32,762 bases of DNA from Methanoculleus sp. GTDB lineage: Archaea > Halobacteriota > Methanomicrobia > Methanomicrobiales > Methanoculleaceae. Location: positions 1 through 32,762 of the forward strand of contig JAHDQM010000056.1 of assembly GCA_018433835.1 (NCBI GenBank). The letters are read 5' to 3'. The translations under genes were made by a program, and so were the position numbers. A model generated the notes under the pieces. It did no database searches. It was given only the letters and a program-made list of their open reading frames with translations, and was not told where the DNA came from. Below are positions 1-7,927 of this stretch, piece after piece. The number at the start of each line of letters is the position of its first letter. Within the stretch, counting starts at the first letter, position 1.

Positions 1-2
1 TC

Positions 3-887
3 GGGTCCGCCAAAGACGGCATCTTCTGGAAGAAGACGCTCTGCGGCCGGTGGCTGCTGATGTCCTCCCACCAAATGACCGAAGAGACCCTGCCGACCTA
101 CATCGACCGGATCCGAAGGTTCAGGCCCAGGTTCATCCAGGCATATCCTTCGGTAGCCGTGATCCTGGCGCGGTATATGCGGGAGCACGGCATCGAGCCG
201 TTCCCGACCGTCAAAGCGGTCCTCTGCGGGTCCGAGAACCTCTACCCCTGGCAGCGGGACCTGCTTGCAGAGGCGTTCGGGTGCCGGGTCTTCTCCTGGT
301 ACGGGAACTCCGAGCAGACGGTGCTCGCCGGCGAGTGCGAGGAGAGCACCCGCTACCATATCTTCCCCGAATACGGGATCGTCGAACTGATCGGGCGAGA
401 CGGCCGGCCCGTCGAGGGGCCGGGCGCGATGGGGGAAGTGGTCTCGACGAGCCTTACCAACTTCGTCTGCCCCCTCATCCGCTACCGGACCATGGACGTG
501 GCGATTCTCGGGGAGGCCCCCTGCACCTGCGGACGTGCCTATCCAATGCTCGAGAGGGTGGAGGGAAGGCTTCAGGAGTTCATCGTGACAAAGGATCATC
601 GGTTCATATCGATGACGGCGGTGAACATGCACTCCGACGTCTTTGACAACGTTGCACAGTTCCAGTTTTACCAGAGGAGAGAAGGAGAGGTTCTGATGAG
701 GATCGTGAAGAAACCGGGGTATACCGACCGCGATACGGAACGCATCCTCCGGGAACTCGACAAAAAATTTGAAGGCGACGTGGATGTGACCATCAGCTTC
801 GTCGAGACTATCCCCCGCACCCGGCGCGGCAAATACCAGTTCCTGCTACAGGACCTGCCGCTGGGCCAGTGGGGCATTTCGGTGTGA
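3..887 (+). CDS. Phenylacetate-CoA ligase-like (CapK/PaaK family) adenylate-forming enzyme, 5'-truncated by window edge
   Basis: The reading frame is open from base 3, so only about the last 295 residues are present and the true start lies upstream. The remaining part has features of PaaK/CapK enzymes of the AMP-binding superfamily: an AYPS segment, a VLCGSENL segment, a YGNSEQ motif of the adenylate-binding region, and a C-terminal domain beginning near VEGRLQEF and ending in a basic RTRRGKYQFL segment. Family members activate a carboxylate as acyl-AMP and may pass it to CoA; CapK relatives sit in surface-polysaccharide loci. The substrate cannot be read from sequence. The stop lies a few bases before the start of the CapA-like gene, so the two are probably cotranscribed, which favours a cell-envelope or polymer role over phenylacetate breakdown. 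Confidence 0.85.
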   Translation, partial: GSAKDGIFWKKTLCGRWLLMSSHQMTEETLPTYIDRIRRFRPRFIQAYPSVAVILARYMREHGIEPFPTVKAVLCGSENLYPWQRDLLAEAFGCRVFSWYGNSEQTVLAGECEESTRYHIFPEYGIVELIGRDGRPVEGPGAMGEVVSTSLTNFVCPLIRYRTMDVAILGEAPCTCGRAYPMLERVEGRLQEFIVTKDHRFISMTAVNMHSDVFDNVAQFQFYQRREGEVLMRIVKKPGYTDRDTERILRELDKKFEGDVDVTISFVETIPRTRRGKYQFLLQDLPLGQWGISV

Positions 888-892
888 GAAAC

Positions 893-2002
893 ATGCAAAA
901 ACTCAGATTAACGGCAGTAGGAGATATATGGGTTCGGGCAGCGAACAACCGGTACCCGTTCGGGGAGGTCCGTCATCTCATCCGGGACAAGGACGTCCTC
1001 TTCGGGAACCTGGAGACCACCCTCTCTGACACGGGAGAACCGGCAGAGAAGCACCACGTGATCTTCACATGCCCGGATGCGGCCCGGCATCTGGTGGAGG
1101 CCGGGTTCGACGTCATGAGCGTTGCAAACAACCATTCCGGCGACCTCGGCGTCGAGGGCTTCAGGAATACCCTGAATGCGCTCGAGAGCCGGGGCATCCT
1201 CGCCATCGGAGGATCGGCGACCGAGGAGCGGCAGGAGCCGGTCATCCTCGAGAAAAACGGCATCTCGATCGGGTTTGCAGGCTATACAATCGGCAAACTC
1301 GCCATATCGCGCGAGGTTTCGGTCAACCGGCTGGTCGAGGAGGATCTCTTCAAGGATATCGCAACCCTCGCGGGCCGGTGCGACCATATCGCCATCTCGC
1401 TGCACTGGGGGACGGAGATGGCCTACTACCCGTCCCCCGAGCAGATCGACCTCGCTCACCGGCTCATCGATGCAGGGGCCACCCTGATTCTCGGGCACCA
1501 CCCCCATACCATGCAGGCGATCGAACGCTACCACGGGGGCCTAATTGCCTACTCGCTCGGCATGTTCCAGTTCGAGCCCCGCTGGCCCCACAACATCTCA
1601 CGGGAGGCGATCACGCTCTCGGTCGACCTGCAGAAGAACGGCGTCGTCGGGGAGTACGAAGCGACACCGCTCATCATCGACGACGATTTCATACCCCATC
1701 CCGTAGAGGGGGCCCTGGGTGAGGAGATCCTGGACTTCCTTGGCGAGATCTCGCGGCCGGTCGCCGAGGGCAGGCTCACCAGAGCCCGATGGTTCGAGGA
1801 GATCGCGCCGGTCTACATGAAGATGAATATAGAGAGTTACCGTTACCGGATACGCCGCAAAGGCATCTTCCCCCTCCTGGAAATGGGTGCCTGGTTCTTC
1901 ACGCCCTTCTGCCTGAAGTGCTACGCCGGCCTGGTCCGCCGATTGTTTCGCCCGGAGCTGGCGCGCAGGAGGCGCGCTCCCGGGCAGAACACCGGAAACT
2001 GA
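893..2002 (+). CDS. CapA-family protein (PGA capsule synthesis-like metallophosphoesterase fold)
   Basis: The protein is 369 residues from ATG 893; a GTG at 869 would overlap the upstream gene by 19 bases and add only eight residues ahead of the typical start, so 893 is preferred. CapA signatures follow in order: an N-terminal TAVGD (Asp11), NLE (39-41), an ANNH segment (His81), SLHWGTE near 168 and GHHPHTM near 201-207. These are the conserved metal-site regions of the family that includes CapA/PgsA of poly-gamma-glutamate synthesis. The C-terminal third has basic and hydrophobic stretches (FFTPFCLKCYAGLVRRLF) that could lie at a membrane, but no N-terminal signal peptide is visible. With the preceding CapK-like enzyme it probably forms a small surface-polymer or conjugate operon. 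Biochemical activity is inferred from family only. Confidence 0.85.
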   Translation: MQKLRLTAVGDIWVRAANNRYPFGEVRHLIRDKDVLFGNLETTLSDTGEPAEKHHVIFTCPDAARHLVEAGFDVMSVANNHSGDLGVEGFRNTLNALESRGILAIGGSATEERQEPVILEKNGISIGFAGYTIGKLAISREVSVNRLVEEDLFKDIATLAGRCDHIAISLHWGTEMAYYPSPEQIDLAHRLIDAGATLILGHHPHTMQAIERYHGGLIAYSLGMFQFEPRWPHNISREAITLSVDLQKNGVVGEYEATPLIIDDDFIPHPVEGALGEEILDFLGEISRPVAEGRLTRARWFEEIAPVYMKMNIESYRYRIRRKGIFPLLEMGAWFFTPFCLKCYAGLVRRLFRPELARRRRAPGQNTGN

Positions 2003-2070
2003 GCGGGGATGATGGGGGCGGGCAGGGTCCCGGTTTAACCGGACTCCGCTCCCGGCTCGTTTTTCGACGC

Positions 2071-2089
2071 ATACTTCATTCCGAAGTAT
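2071..2089. promoter_or_regulatory. Perfect inverted repeat overlapping the oxidoreductase promoter (candidate operator)
   Basis: ATACTTC-ATTCC-GAAGTAT is a perfect 7-bp inverted repeat with a 5-base spacer. Its right arm runs into the TATA-like element AGTATTTTTA of the oxidoreductase operon. A palindrome placed on the TATA box is the expected position for an archaeal repressor site; the regulator is unknown. Confidence 0.5.
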
Positions 2090-2095
2090 TTTTAC
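2085..2095 (+). promoter_or_regulatory. TATA-like promoter element of the 2-oxoacid:ferredoxin oxidoreductase operon
   Basis: AGTATTTTTAC is the only clear A/T-rich hexamer-plus in the GC-rich gap between the CapA-like gene and the beta subunit. Transcription would start near 2112, leaving a leader of roughly 80 bases before the chosen TTG start. Confidence 0.45.
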
Positions 2096-2193
2096 CGGCC
2101 ATTCCCCGGGAAGGCCCCCGGGTGCCCGGGAACCGGATCGCAAAACTCTCATTACAATCGATGACAAATATAAACGAGAGGAGTGTAAACAAT

Positions 2194-3075
2194 TTGTCAG
2201 CGATTCCAAAGGAGGAGTATCTCTATAAATGTACTTCCGCCTGTGCGGGGTGCAGCTCTTCCCTGTGCCTGCGTTATGTGCTCAAAGCTGCCGGCCCCGA
2301 TTCGGTCCTGGTCGTGCCCGCCTGCTGCACCAGCGTCATCCAGGGGATGTATCCCGGCACGGCGATGAACGTGCCCGTCTATAACATAGCGTTTGCCGCA
2401 GCCGCCGCCTGCGCCTCCGGCATGAGCGAGGCGTTCGCGTCGCTCGGAAGAGAGACCAACGTCATCGTCTATGCAGGTGACGGCGGGACGGTCGACATCG
2501 GGATCCAGGCGCTCTCCGGTGCTTTTGAGCGTGGCACCAATTTCCTCTACATCTGCTACGACAACGAGGCATACGGCAACACCGGCATGCAGCGGTCGGG
2601 ATCGACCCCTCTCGGAGCGCGTACCACCACGACCCCCGGCGGCAAGCCCACGGCCAAGAAGGACCTCGACCGGATCGTCGAGGCGCACAACCCCCCCTAC
2701 ATGGCGACCGCCTGCAGCGCCTACCCCCTCGACCTCTACAAGAAGGTGAAGAAGGCACTCTCGATCGAGGGGGCCAAGTTCATCCATATCCTGGCGCCGT
2801 GCCCGCCCGGATGGCGTTACCCCACGGAGAAGACCGTCGAGATGGGGAAACTGGCGGTGAAGACCGCCCAGTGGATCCTCTACGAGCGCGAGTTCGGGAA
2901 ACTCGCGATCAGCGGGCCATCGAAGGCCGCGATGAAGAAACCCGCGCCTCTCGAGGACTACATCAAGGGCCAGGGCCGGTTCAAGAACCTGAGCCCGGAG
3001 ATCTTTGATGCGATGCGGCAGCAGGTAGAACACAACATCCAGCGCCTTTCCCGCGAGGAGGCCGGCGTATGTTGA
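2194..3075 (+). CDS. 2-oxoacid:ferredoxin oxidoreductase, beta (TPP-binding) subunit (pyruvate or 2-oxoisovalerate type)
   Basis: The chosen start is TTG 2194, ten bases after the ribosome site GAGAGGAG, giving 293 residues; ATG 2161 in the same frame would add 11 residues. The subunit carries thiamine diphosphate and the proximal 4Fe-4S cluster. Visible signs are an N-terminal cysteine cluster (C-x4-CAGC), a VVPACCTS segment, and the TPP motif starting GDGGTVDIGIQ and ending about 30 residues later in NEAYGNTG. It decarboxylates a 2-oxoacid and passes electrons through the delta subunit to ferredoxin; run in reverse in methanogens it makes pyruvate from acetyl-CoA. Its stop overlaps the alpha start by 7 bases. 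The gene order beta-alpha-gamma-delta differs from the common gamma-delta-alpha-beta por order, so a branched-chain (VOR) role is possible. Confidence 0.88.
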   Translation: MSAIPKEEYLYKCTSACAGCSSSLCLRYVLKAAGPDSVLVVPACCTSVIQGMYPGTAMNVPVYNIAFAAAAACASGMSEAFASLGRETNVIVYAGDGGTVDIGIQALSGAFERGTNFLYICYDNEAYGNTGMQRSGSTPLGARTTTTPGGKPTAKKDLDRIVEAHNPPYMATACSAYPLDLYKKVKKALSIEGAKFIHILAPCPPGWRYPTEKTVEMGKLAVKTAQWILYEREFGKLAISGPSKAAMKKPAPLEDYIKGQGRFKNLSPEIFDAMRQQVEHNIQRLSREEAGVC

Positions 3076-4181
3076 CGATCGCGACCGGCAACAAGGCGGT
3101 GGCGGCCGCGGTGAAGGCCGTAAAACCGGGCGTCATCGCCGCGTATCCGATCACCCCCCAGACCGAGATCGTCGAGCAGATCGCCGATTACGTCACCGAA
3201 GGCGATCTTGCGAGCCGGTACATCCCGGTAGAGAGCGAGCACTCGGCCATGGCCGCCTGTATCGGGGCGAGCGCAGGAGGCGTCCGGACCTTCACGGCGA
3301 CGAGTTCTCACGGCCTCCTCTACATGCACGAGATGGTCCACTGGGCGGCGGGAGCGCGCCTGCCGATCGTCATGGCGAACGTCAACCGCGCCCTCGGACC
3401 CGGGTGGAACACCTGGGCGGAGCACACCGACGCCTTCTCCCAGCGCGACACGGGCTGGCTGCAGGTCTTCGTGGGCACGGTCCAGGAGGCCTACGACGCC
3501 ACCCTGATGGCCTTCAAGATCGCCGAGAACGAGAGGGTCCTCCTCCCGGTGATGGTCAACCTGGACGGGTTCGCGCTGAGCCATATCATGCAGTCGCTCG
3601 AGACGGTCGAGATCGGCGACTTCCTGCCCCCCTACCGCCTCCCGCACGCCATCGACACGGAGAATCCCTGCGTCTACGGCCCCATGACCGGGCCGGCCGA
3701 CTACTTCCGGTTCCGCTGGGATATCGAGCGGTCGATGCGCGACGCCCGGGGCGTGATCGCGGACGTGGAGCGCGAGTTTGCGGAGCGGTTCGGCCGCTCC
3801 AACGGTCCCACCGAGGATTACCGGTGCGAGGATGCCGACGTCGTCGTCGTCGCCATGGGAACGCTCGGGAAAGAGGCGGAGGTGGCGGTCGACCGCCTCC
3901 GCGGCGAGGGCGTGAAAGCCGGGTCCATGCGCCTGCGCTGGTTCCGCCCCTTCCCGGACCTCGACCTTGCCGGGCGGGAGGTCGTGGTGATCGACCGCGA
4001 CTACTCCTTCGGTTTCGGCGGGGTGGTGGCACATTCCATCAGGTCGAAGACCGGCATCGAGCCCTACAGCGTGATCGCCGGCCTCGGCGGCCAGGAGGTC
4101 ACCTACGACGATATCGCGGATTTTGTTCGGAACCGGCATCCCGGCGAGGAGACCTGGTTCGGGGTGAGCGACCATGTATGA
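3069..4181 (+). CDS. 2-oxoacid:ferredoxin oxidoreductase, alpha subunit
   Basis: The protein is 370 residues, close to the usual length of free-standing archaeal PorA/VorA subunits. It has the N-terminal signature AYPITPQTEIVEQI (residues about 25-38), which helps bind the TPP pyrophosphate region with the beta subunit, the ESEHSAMAACIGAS segment, and a C-terminal transketolase-like domain from about residue 250 (VVVVAMGTLG). It starts inside the end of the beta gene and overlaps the gamma gene by 8 bases, indicating translational coupling. Substrate preference between pyruvate and branched-chain 2-oxoacids is not decidable by eye. Confidence 0.9.
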   Translation: MLTIATGNKAVAAAVKAVKPGVIAAYPITPQTEIVEQIADYVTEGDLASRYIPVESEHSAMAACIGASAGGVRTFTATSSHGLLYMHEMVHWAAGARLPIVMANVNRALGPGWNTWAEHTDAFSQRDTGWLQVFVGTVQEAYDATLMAFKIAENERVLLPVMVNLDGFALSHIMQSLETVEIGDFLPPYRLPHAIDTENPCVYGPMTGPADYFRFRWDIERSMRDARGVIADVEREFAERFGRSNGPTEDYRCEDADVVVVAMGTLGKEAEVAVDRLRGEGVKAGSMRLRWFRPFPDLDLAGREVVVIDRDYSFGFGGVVAHSIRSKTGIEPYSVIAGLGGQEVTYDDIADFVRNRHPGEETWFGVSDHV

Positions 4182-4701
4182 GATCAGGATTCACTCCCGG
4201 GGCGGGCAGGGCGGCGTCACCGCCGCGAAGCTCCTCGCCCTCGCGGCGTTCAGGGACGGCAAATACGCAACGGCCTGCCCGTTCTACGGGGCGGAGCGGC
4301 GCGGAGCGCCGGTCGTCTCGTTCGTCCGGATCGATGATCAGCCGATCAAGATCTACAGCCAGATTCACGAGCCGGATCTCGTGATCGTGCTTGACGCGAG
4401 CATCATGGACGTGGTGGACGTCCTGCAGGGCTTAAAAGACGGCGGGACGGTCCTCTTAAACAGCGCCCACCCTATTGCCGGGTGCAACGGGATCTGCCGT
4501 CACGTCGACCTGACCGGGATCGCGCTCGCACAGAACCTGGTGGTCGCCGGGAGCCCCATCCTCAACACCCCGGTGCTCGGGGCGCTCGCGAAGATGGGTA
4601 TCGTCACCCTCCCCTCGGCAGAACAGGCGATCCGTGAGATGTTTGCCGACGAGCGGAACGTCAAAGCCGCCGAAGCCGCGTACGAGGAGTTGAAGGTATG
4701 A
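4174..4701 (+). CDS. 2-oxoacid:ferredoxin oxidoreductase, gamma subunit
   Basis: This is a 175-residue protein starting MYEIRIHSRGGQGG, the hallmark of the catalytic gamma domain of pyruvate/ketoisovalerate ferredoxin oxidoreductases, followed by GAERRGAPV and a CoA-region-like PDLVIVLDAS segment. Length agrees with separate archaeal PorG/VorG subunits. It overlaps the alpha gene by 8 bases and the delta gene by 4 bases (ATGA), so all four subunits should be made from one message in equal amounts. Confidence 0.9.
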   Translation: MYEIRIHSRGGQGGVTAAKLLALAAFRDGKYATACPFYGAERRGAPVVSFVRIDDQPIKIYSQIHEPDLVIVLDASIMDVVDVLQGLKDGGTVLLNSAHPIAGCNGICRHVDLTGIALAQNLVVAGSPILNTPVLGALAKMGIVTLPSAEQAIREMFADERNVKAAEAAYEELKV

Positions 4702-4943
4702 GAAAGAGACTTGCGCTCAGCAGGCCGACGGAGGCCTCTTCGGGAAAGACGGGTTCCTGGCGGACATTCCGGCCCGTGGTGGACAAGGAGGCGTGCAACG
4801 CCTGCGGGCTCTGCGCCCAGTACTGCCCGGACGGGGTCATCGACGAGGAACTGAATATCGACCTCGACTACTGCAAGGGGTGCGGCATCTGCGCGAACGA
4901 GTGCCCGAAACAGGCCATCGCTATGGTGCGCGAGGAGCGCTGA
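4698..4943 (+). CDS. 2-oxoacid:ferredoxin oxidoreductase, delta subunit (2x[4Fe-4S] ferredoxin-like)
   Basis: The 81-residue protein has two classical CxxCxxCxxxC(P) clusters: CNACGLCAQYCPDG and, about 17 residues later, CKGCGICANECPK. It would carry electrons from the TPP site to soluble ferredoxin. The short basic N-terminus before the first cluster is normal for PorD/VorD. Its 3' end overlaps the convergent zinc-ribbon gene by 23 bases, so there is no room for a conventional terminator between them. Confidence 0.9.
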   Translation: MRKRLALSRPTEASSGKTGSWRTFRPVVDKEACNACGLCAQYCPDGVIDEELNIDLDYCKGCGICANECPKQAIAMVREER

Positions 4944-5310
4944 CCACTCCTTCGTCGATGGGACAACTGGAGATATACTCAAGGTTGAACCGGTAGAAGT
5001 GCGCGTAACCGCAGTTCCGGCACCGGGTCGCTAGGTGACCGTACCCGATCGTGAGGTCGTGCGGGCCCGCGACCCCGCAATATTTACACGCCGCATCGGC
5101 CTCGATGCGCCAGATATCATACCGCCCAAGCGGAGTGCAGACCCAGGTCGCCCCGATGTTCTCGAACCTGGGGACGAAGATCCGCGTAGCACCGCAGGAC
5201 GAACAGGTTACCTGCGCCTGCGCGGATACCGCTTTGATGACCTGATCGGCAGCCTCGCCGCAACGGTAGCACCTGGTGCGGTGCCGGGTGAAGACGAACC
5301 GCTCGCTCAT
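4921..5310 (-). CDS. Conserved zinc-ribbon protein, function unknown
   Basis: The 129-residue protein has four CxxC knuckles in order: CYRC (14-17), CSSC, CKYC and CRNC, which would make two four-cysteine zinc ribbons. Between the pairs lies a aromatic stretch (ATWVCTPLGRYDIWRIE). There is no signal peptide or membrane segment. It reads opposite to the oxidoreductase operon and overlaps its 3' end tail to tail. I do not recognise a named family; zinc-ribbon proteins of this size in archaea are often nucleic-acid or protein binders, which is inference only. Cysteine pattern and codon use support a real gene. Confidence 0.7.
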   Translation of the reverse strand: MSERFVFTRHRTRCYRCGEAADQVIKAVSAQAQVTCSSCGATRIFVPRFENIGATWVCTPLGRYDIWRIEADAACKYCGVAGPHDLTIGYGHLATRCRNCGYAHFYRFNLEYISSCPIDEGVVSAPRAP

Positions 5311-5423
5311 GCATGAGACTCAACGACCGCAAGATAAAACCTCTGTTCGGGGGTCCAACCGCCAGTCCCGCGCGAGGGTCGGAGACGCGCCCGCCCGGAC
5401 CGGATCGTGGCCGAAGGCAAACG

Positions 5424-5463
5424 TTAAATAGCACTCCCGCCCCTCTGTTGCCGTCGAGGAGGT
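5424..5463 (+). promoter_or_regulatory. TATA box and ribosome binding site of hsp20
   Basis: TTAAATA at 5424-5430 lies about 40 bases before the start codon, and GAGGAGGT at 5456-5463 is a strong Shine-Dalgarno site. The gap from the divergent zinc-ribbon start (5310) to here contains nothing else recognisable. Confidence 0.6.
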
Positions 5464-5469
5464 TATGAG

Positions 5470-5772
5470 ATGGCAGCATTGAGAGTCGCACCCTATGTCT
5501 GTGCTTACTCGGATGAGAACGGAGAGAATCTTCACATCGAGATCGAATTGCCGGGCGTTGAGAAGAAGGATATCACCTTTAAGATGCAGGAAACCAGCTT
5601 CTCCGTCGACGCGTCCCGTGGCGACGTCCGCTACGTCGGCACCTACGCGGTCGGCTGTCCCGTCGATACCGACAAGGCAAAGGCGACCTTCAGGAACGGC
5701 CTGTTGACCGTGGACGTCCCCTATATGCAGCCGGTCGCGGAGGAGACGAAGGAGATCCCCATCGCGGAGTGA
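5470..5772 (+). CDS. hsp20: Small heat-shock protein, Hsp20/alpha-crystallin family
   Basis: This 100-residue protein is nearly all alpha-crystallin domain. It shows the beta-strand pattern ENLHIEIELPGVEKKDI near residues 19-35 and the family G-x-L box as RNGLLTVDVPY near 76-86. Small heat-shock proteins hold unfolding proteins in oligomers without ATP. The chain is short: it has almost no N-terminal arm and no IXI-type tail except PIAE. The start ATG 5470 has a strong ribosome site 6 bases upstream. Its last 140 bases and about 70 bases of downstream DNA recur, decayed, at 19385-19594 beyond the island. Confidence 0.88.
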   Translation: MAALRVAPYVCAYSDENGENLHIEIELPGVEKKDITFKMQETSFSVDASRGDVRYVGTYAVGCPVDTDKAKATFRNGLLTVDVPYMQPVAEETKEIPIAE

Positions 5773-5841
5773 AGGGGGCTCTGGATAGGCCGGAGCCGGG
5801 ATCTTCTCCTCATTTTGCCATGAGCACCCGTTGGGCTTTCT
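5631..5841. repeat. Left copy of the hsp20 3'-end duplication flanking the island
   Basis: This stretch (end of hsp20 plus about 70 bases after its stop) aligns by hand with 19385-19594 at roughly 80% in the best 86 bases. Shared blocks include GCGGTCGGCTG, ACAAGGCAAAG, AGGAACGGCCTG, CCGGAGCCGGGA and the CCCACTGGGCCTTC/CCCGTTGGGCTTTC stretch. The two copies are in the same orientation. Confidence 0.75.
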
Positions 5842-6204
5842 TTGCCTCCGGCCTGCAGAGACCGATGTCTTCCGGTAGCGCCTCTCCCCGCCGGGAAGAC
5901 GACTACAAAGTCCACCGCCCTGGTTCTTCGTTTCAGTCCTCTGTCGATTGTTCCATCGTGTCTGTCACCCGGATCCGTTTTGCGTGTCCGCAGGATGCAC
6001 TGAGAAAGGCGACCTCTGCCGCATTCTGGGTGCCGTGTGCCCATCGGAGATGACACGCTGGACTCCGATTCACCTTGCCGGAGTACGGGACGACCGGGAA
6101 ATCCTGGGAGCGGGGACAACCGGCTGTAAGAAAGAGACGTTCTGATCGAGACAGTTCGAAGACCTCAAAGCACGAACCACCAGGACCGCTTTGGGGACAT
6201 AGCG
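5842..6204. other. Non-coding left border of the island
   Basis: No open frame here has believable composition or a recognisable motif. The stretch lies between the shared hsp20 downstream sequence and a transposase fossil. It probably consists of decayed mobile-element or junction DNA, but I can identify nothing specific in it. Confidence 0.4.
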
Positions 6205-6360
6205 TGCTCCGTCGTGGGGGTGTTCCCAAACGAAGAGTCATTGATCGGGCTGATCGGAGCCGTTCTGATGGATGTTGCTCCTGATTGCAGATCTGGAGCG
6301 GTTGTACTTCCAGTGCAACTCAACGAGGAGCGGGTTACCGGCAGAAGGTATTTGACGATA
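6205..6360 (+). pseudogene. Fossil C-terminal end of an IS256/Mutator-type transposase
   Basis: One frame reads VVGVFPNEESLIGLIGAVLM and, after about 20 unrelated residues, ERVTGRRYLTIE. This is the characteristic C-terminus of IS256-family transposases (a VVGVFPN block, a GAVLM block, then a GRRYL block). The normal spacer between GAVLM and the GRRYL block is only a few residues, so this copy carries a small insertion. Nothing upstream resembles the catalytic DDE part, and no terminal inverted repeats were found. It is an inactive relic just before the foreign operon. Confidence 0.6.
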
Positions 6361-6399
6361 GAGAGGGAACGATCACGTAAAGGGACGGGGCATGGGCAG

Positions 6400-6467
6400 G
6401 TTACAAAAAAATTAAGACGTTACCGATTTCTGTTGAAAACATGTCCAACAATTTCGGAGTAACAGGA
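6400..6467 (+). promoter_or_regulatory. Putative promoter region and ribosome site of the island operon
   Basis: TTACAAAAAAATTA near 6401-6414 could act as an archaeal TATA element with transcription starting near 6435, and AACAGGAG (6460-6467) is a ribosome site 11 bases before ATG 6479. A bacterial-type TTGAAA at 6433-6438 has no convincing -10 partner. No other promoter is visible inside the five-gene operon. Confidence 0.35.
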
Positions 6468-6478
6468 GAAAAAAGACT

Positions 6479-7903
6479 ATGGAAATTCAAGAATTGCAGG
6501 TATTGTTGCAGTACGCCGCATCCACATCACCTTCGCCCATGCAGGCAAGCGTGCCGTGGATGCCCGCCACGGGCAGGCTGAATATTTCCCTGCTGAATCC
6601 GCAAGGCGCCTACTGCAAACAGATTATCGTTGCAGTCCCTTACGGGAACACGCCGGACTCCCTTTTTGCGTCCATGCCTTCCATTGCCGCCAACAACGCC
6701 GATTGGTCCCTGCTGACAAAGGAAGAGGACGCGGGCGGCAGGCTGGGAATCAGAAGCGCAACACCCTATGCGGCTTTCACGATGGTGTGCAGGGATGAGA
6801 AACTGTATAAAATCAGCGGCAATCAGACGTTTTCCATCTTCGGCGACATCAGCGGGCAATGCGGCAGTTCCACGATACAGATCCAGGAGACATCGTCGCC
6901 GGACAACCAGCAGGAGATGCAGGACAGGCTATATCAATTCAACTGTGTCAAAGGCGAACCGGAGTTTTACGCCAACAATTTCATCACGACCGCTGCCGAT
7001 CAGTACACTGTTCCTCGCAGTGAATTTCAAAAAGGAGAAAAAATCCGTTTTGCCTGGGAGAGCAACGGTACCTATTTCAAACTCTACCAGAAAGACGGGA
7101 AGGTTGTGTACCAGGGAACACAAACCTCCTGTGTGCTGCAGGAAGGCGTGCAGAATGATACCGCCTTTGTGCTCGTGGCTTCCATGACGGGCGATTGGGA
7201 TGAGGACCAGCCGCAGGCGGGATACCGGTCCGTTTATATCTACCGGCACCTTACGGTGACGGTGGCAAATCCCGTGCTTCAGCCGTCGTTTCTTACCGTC
7301 GGTGAATGGGCCGTGTTTAGCGGGCCTGCGGCTTTTGTTCAAAAAACCGAGTTTAAAGAACATGCAAAGTTTAGCGGAGGCGCCAATATCAGCGGAGGCC
7401 TGAATGTCAACACTTCGCTGTATGTGAATGGCAATTTGACTGCAATCGGCGCGACCGTGGAAGATTCTCTGCACGTGAAAGGAGAACTGACCGCAGCTTC
7501 CGCCACAATACAGCATTCGTTGGAGACGCACGGGGCGAATATTCACATCGATCTGTTTCATCAGGATATGCATACGGTATGCAAGGGGCCAAATCCCTAT
7601 GCGTACTATCAGGCCGATGCGGATGGATTCCTGGTTGTTAACATCGCTTGCAGTGAAAAGCCGGGCCAATCCATAGCTCAGTGTACGGTACAGGTCATAA
7701 ACTTCTGTTATCTGGTGATAACAAATATTCCCGGCAATGACGAAAACACCTACAGCGGGTCAAATTCCGGGATGATTCCGGTGAAACGGAATCAAGAAGT
7801 GCTCATCACGGGGAGAAATTATATCACGGAAAACAAGTCGGAAATCGAAGTTCTCTGGATACCCATTGGAGATGCCGCGCCGAAAAGGGAACCGCGGTGC
7901 TGA
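6479..7903 (+). CDS. Island gene A: fibre-like protein with hexapeptide-type beta-helix, function unknown
   Basis: The 474-residue protein has no signal peptide or membrane span. Three parts can be seen. Residues 1-155 are a globular domain I do not recognise. Residues about 165-265 look like an Ig-type beta-sandwich (FYANNF, GEKIRFAWESNGTYFKLY, FVLVASMTGDW). Residues about 280-357 show a strict six-residue periodicity with a hydrophobic residue at one position (for example GGLNVN-TSLYVN-GNLTAI then DSLHVK), as in left-handed or spike-type beta-helices. A C-terminal knob of about 115 residues follows. This architecture resembles trimeric fibres or receptor-binding spikes, but that is inference. 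It heads an operon whose next start lies 24 bases downstream. Codon use (frequent AAA, TTT, GAA) differs from the host flanks. Confidence 0.75.
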   Translation: MEIQELQVLLQYAASTSPSPMQASVPWMPATGRLNISLLNPQGAYCKQIIVAVPYGNTPDSLFASMPSIAANNADWSLLTKEEDAGGRLGIRSATPYAAFTMVCRDEKLYKISGNQTFSIFGDISGQCGSSTIQIQETSSPDNQQEMQDRLYQFNCVKGEPEFYANNFITTAADQYTVPRSEFQKGEKIRFAWESNGTYFKLYQKDGKVVYQGTQTSCVLQEGVQNDTAFVLVASMTGDWDEDQPQAGYRSVYIYRHLTVTVANPVLQPSFLTVGEWAVFSGPAAFVQKTEFKEHAKFSGGANISGGLNVNTSLYVNGNLTAIGATVEDSLHVKGELTAASATIQHSLETHGANIHIDLFHQDMHTVCKGPNPYAYYQADADGFLVVNIACSEKPGQSIAQCTVQVINFCYLVITNIPGNDENTYSGSNSGMIPVKRNQEVLITGRNYITENKSEIEVLWIPIGDAAPKREPRC

Positions 7904-7927
7904 GGCGGATCCATGAGGGGCGGCGCG

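Noticed and set aside
2958..4175. Long open frame on the minus strand under the oxidoreductase alpha gene
   Set aside because: No recognisable motif, and it is antisense to a gene with clear domain signatures.
6433..6464. Bacterial sigma70-type promoter before the island operon
   Set aside because: TTGAAA has no acceptable -10 hexamer at 16-18 bases.
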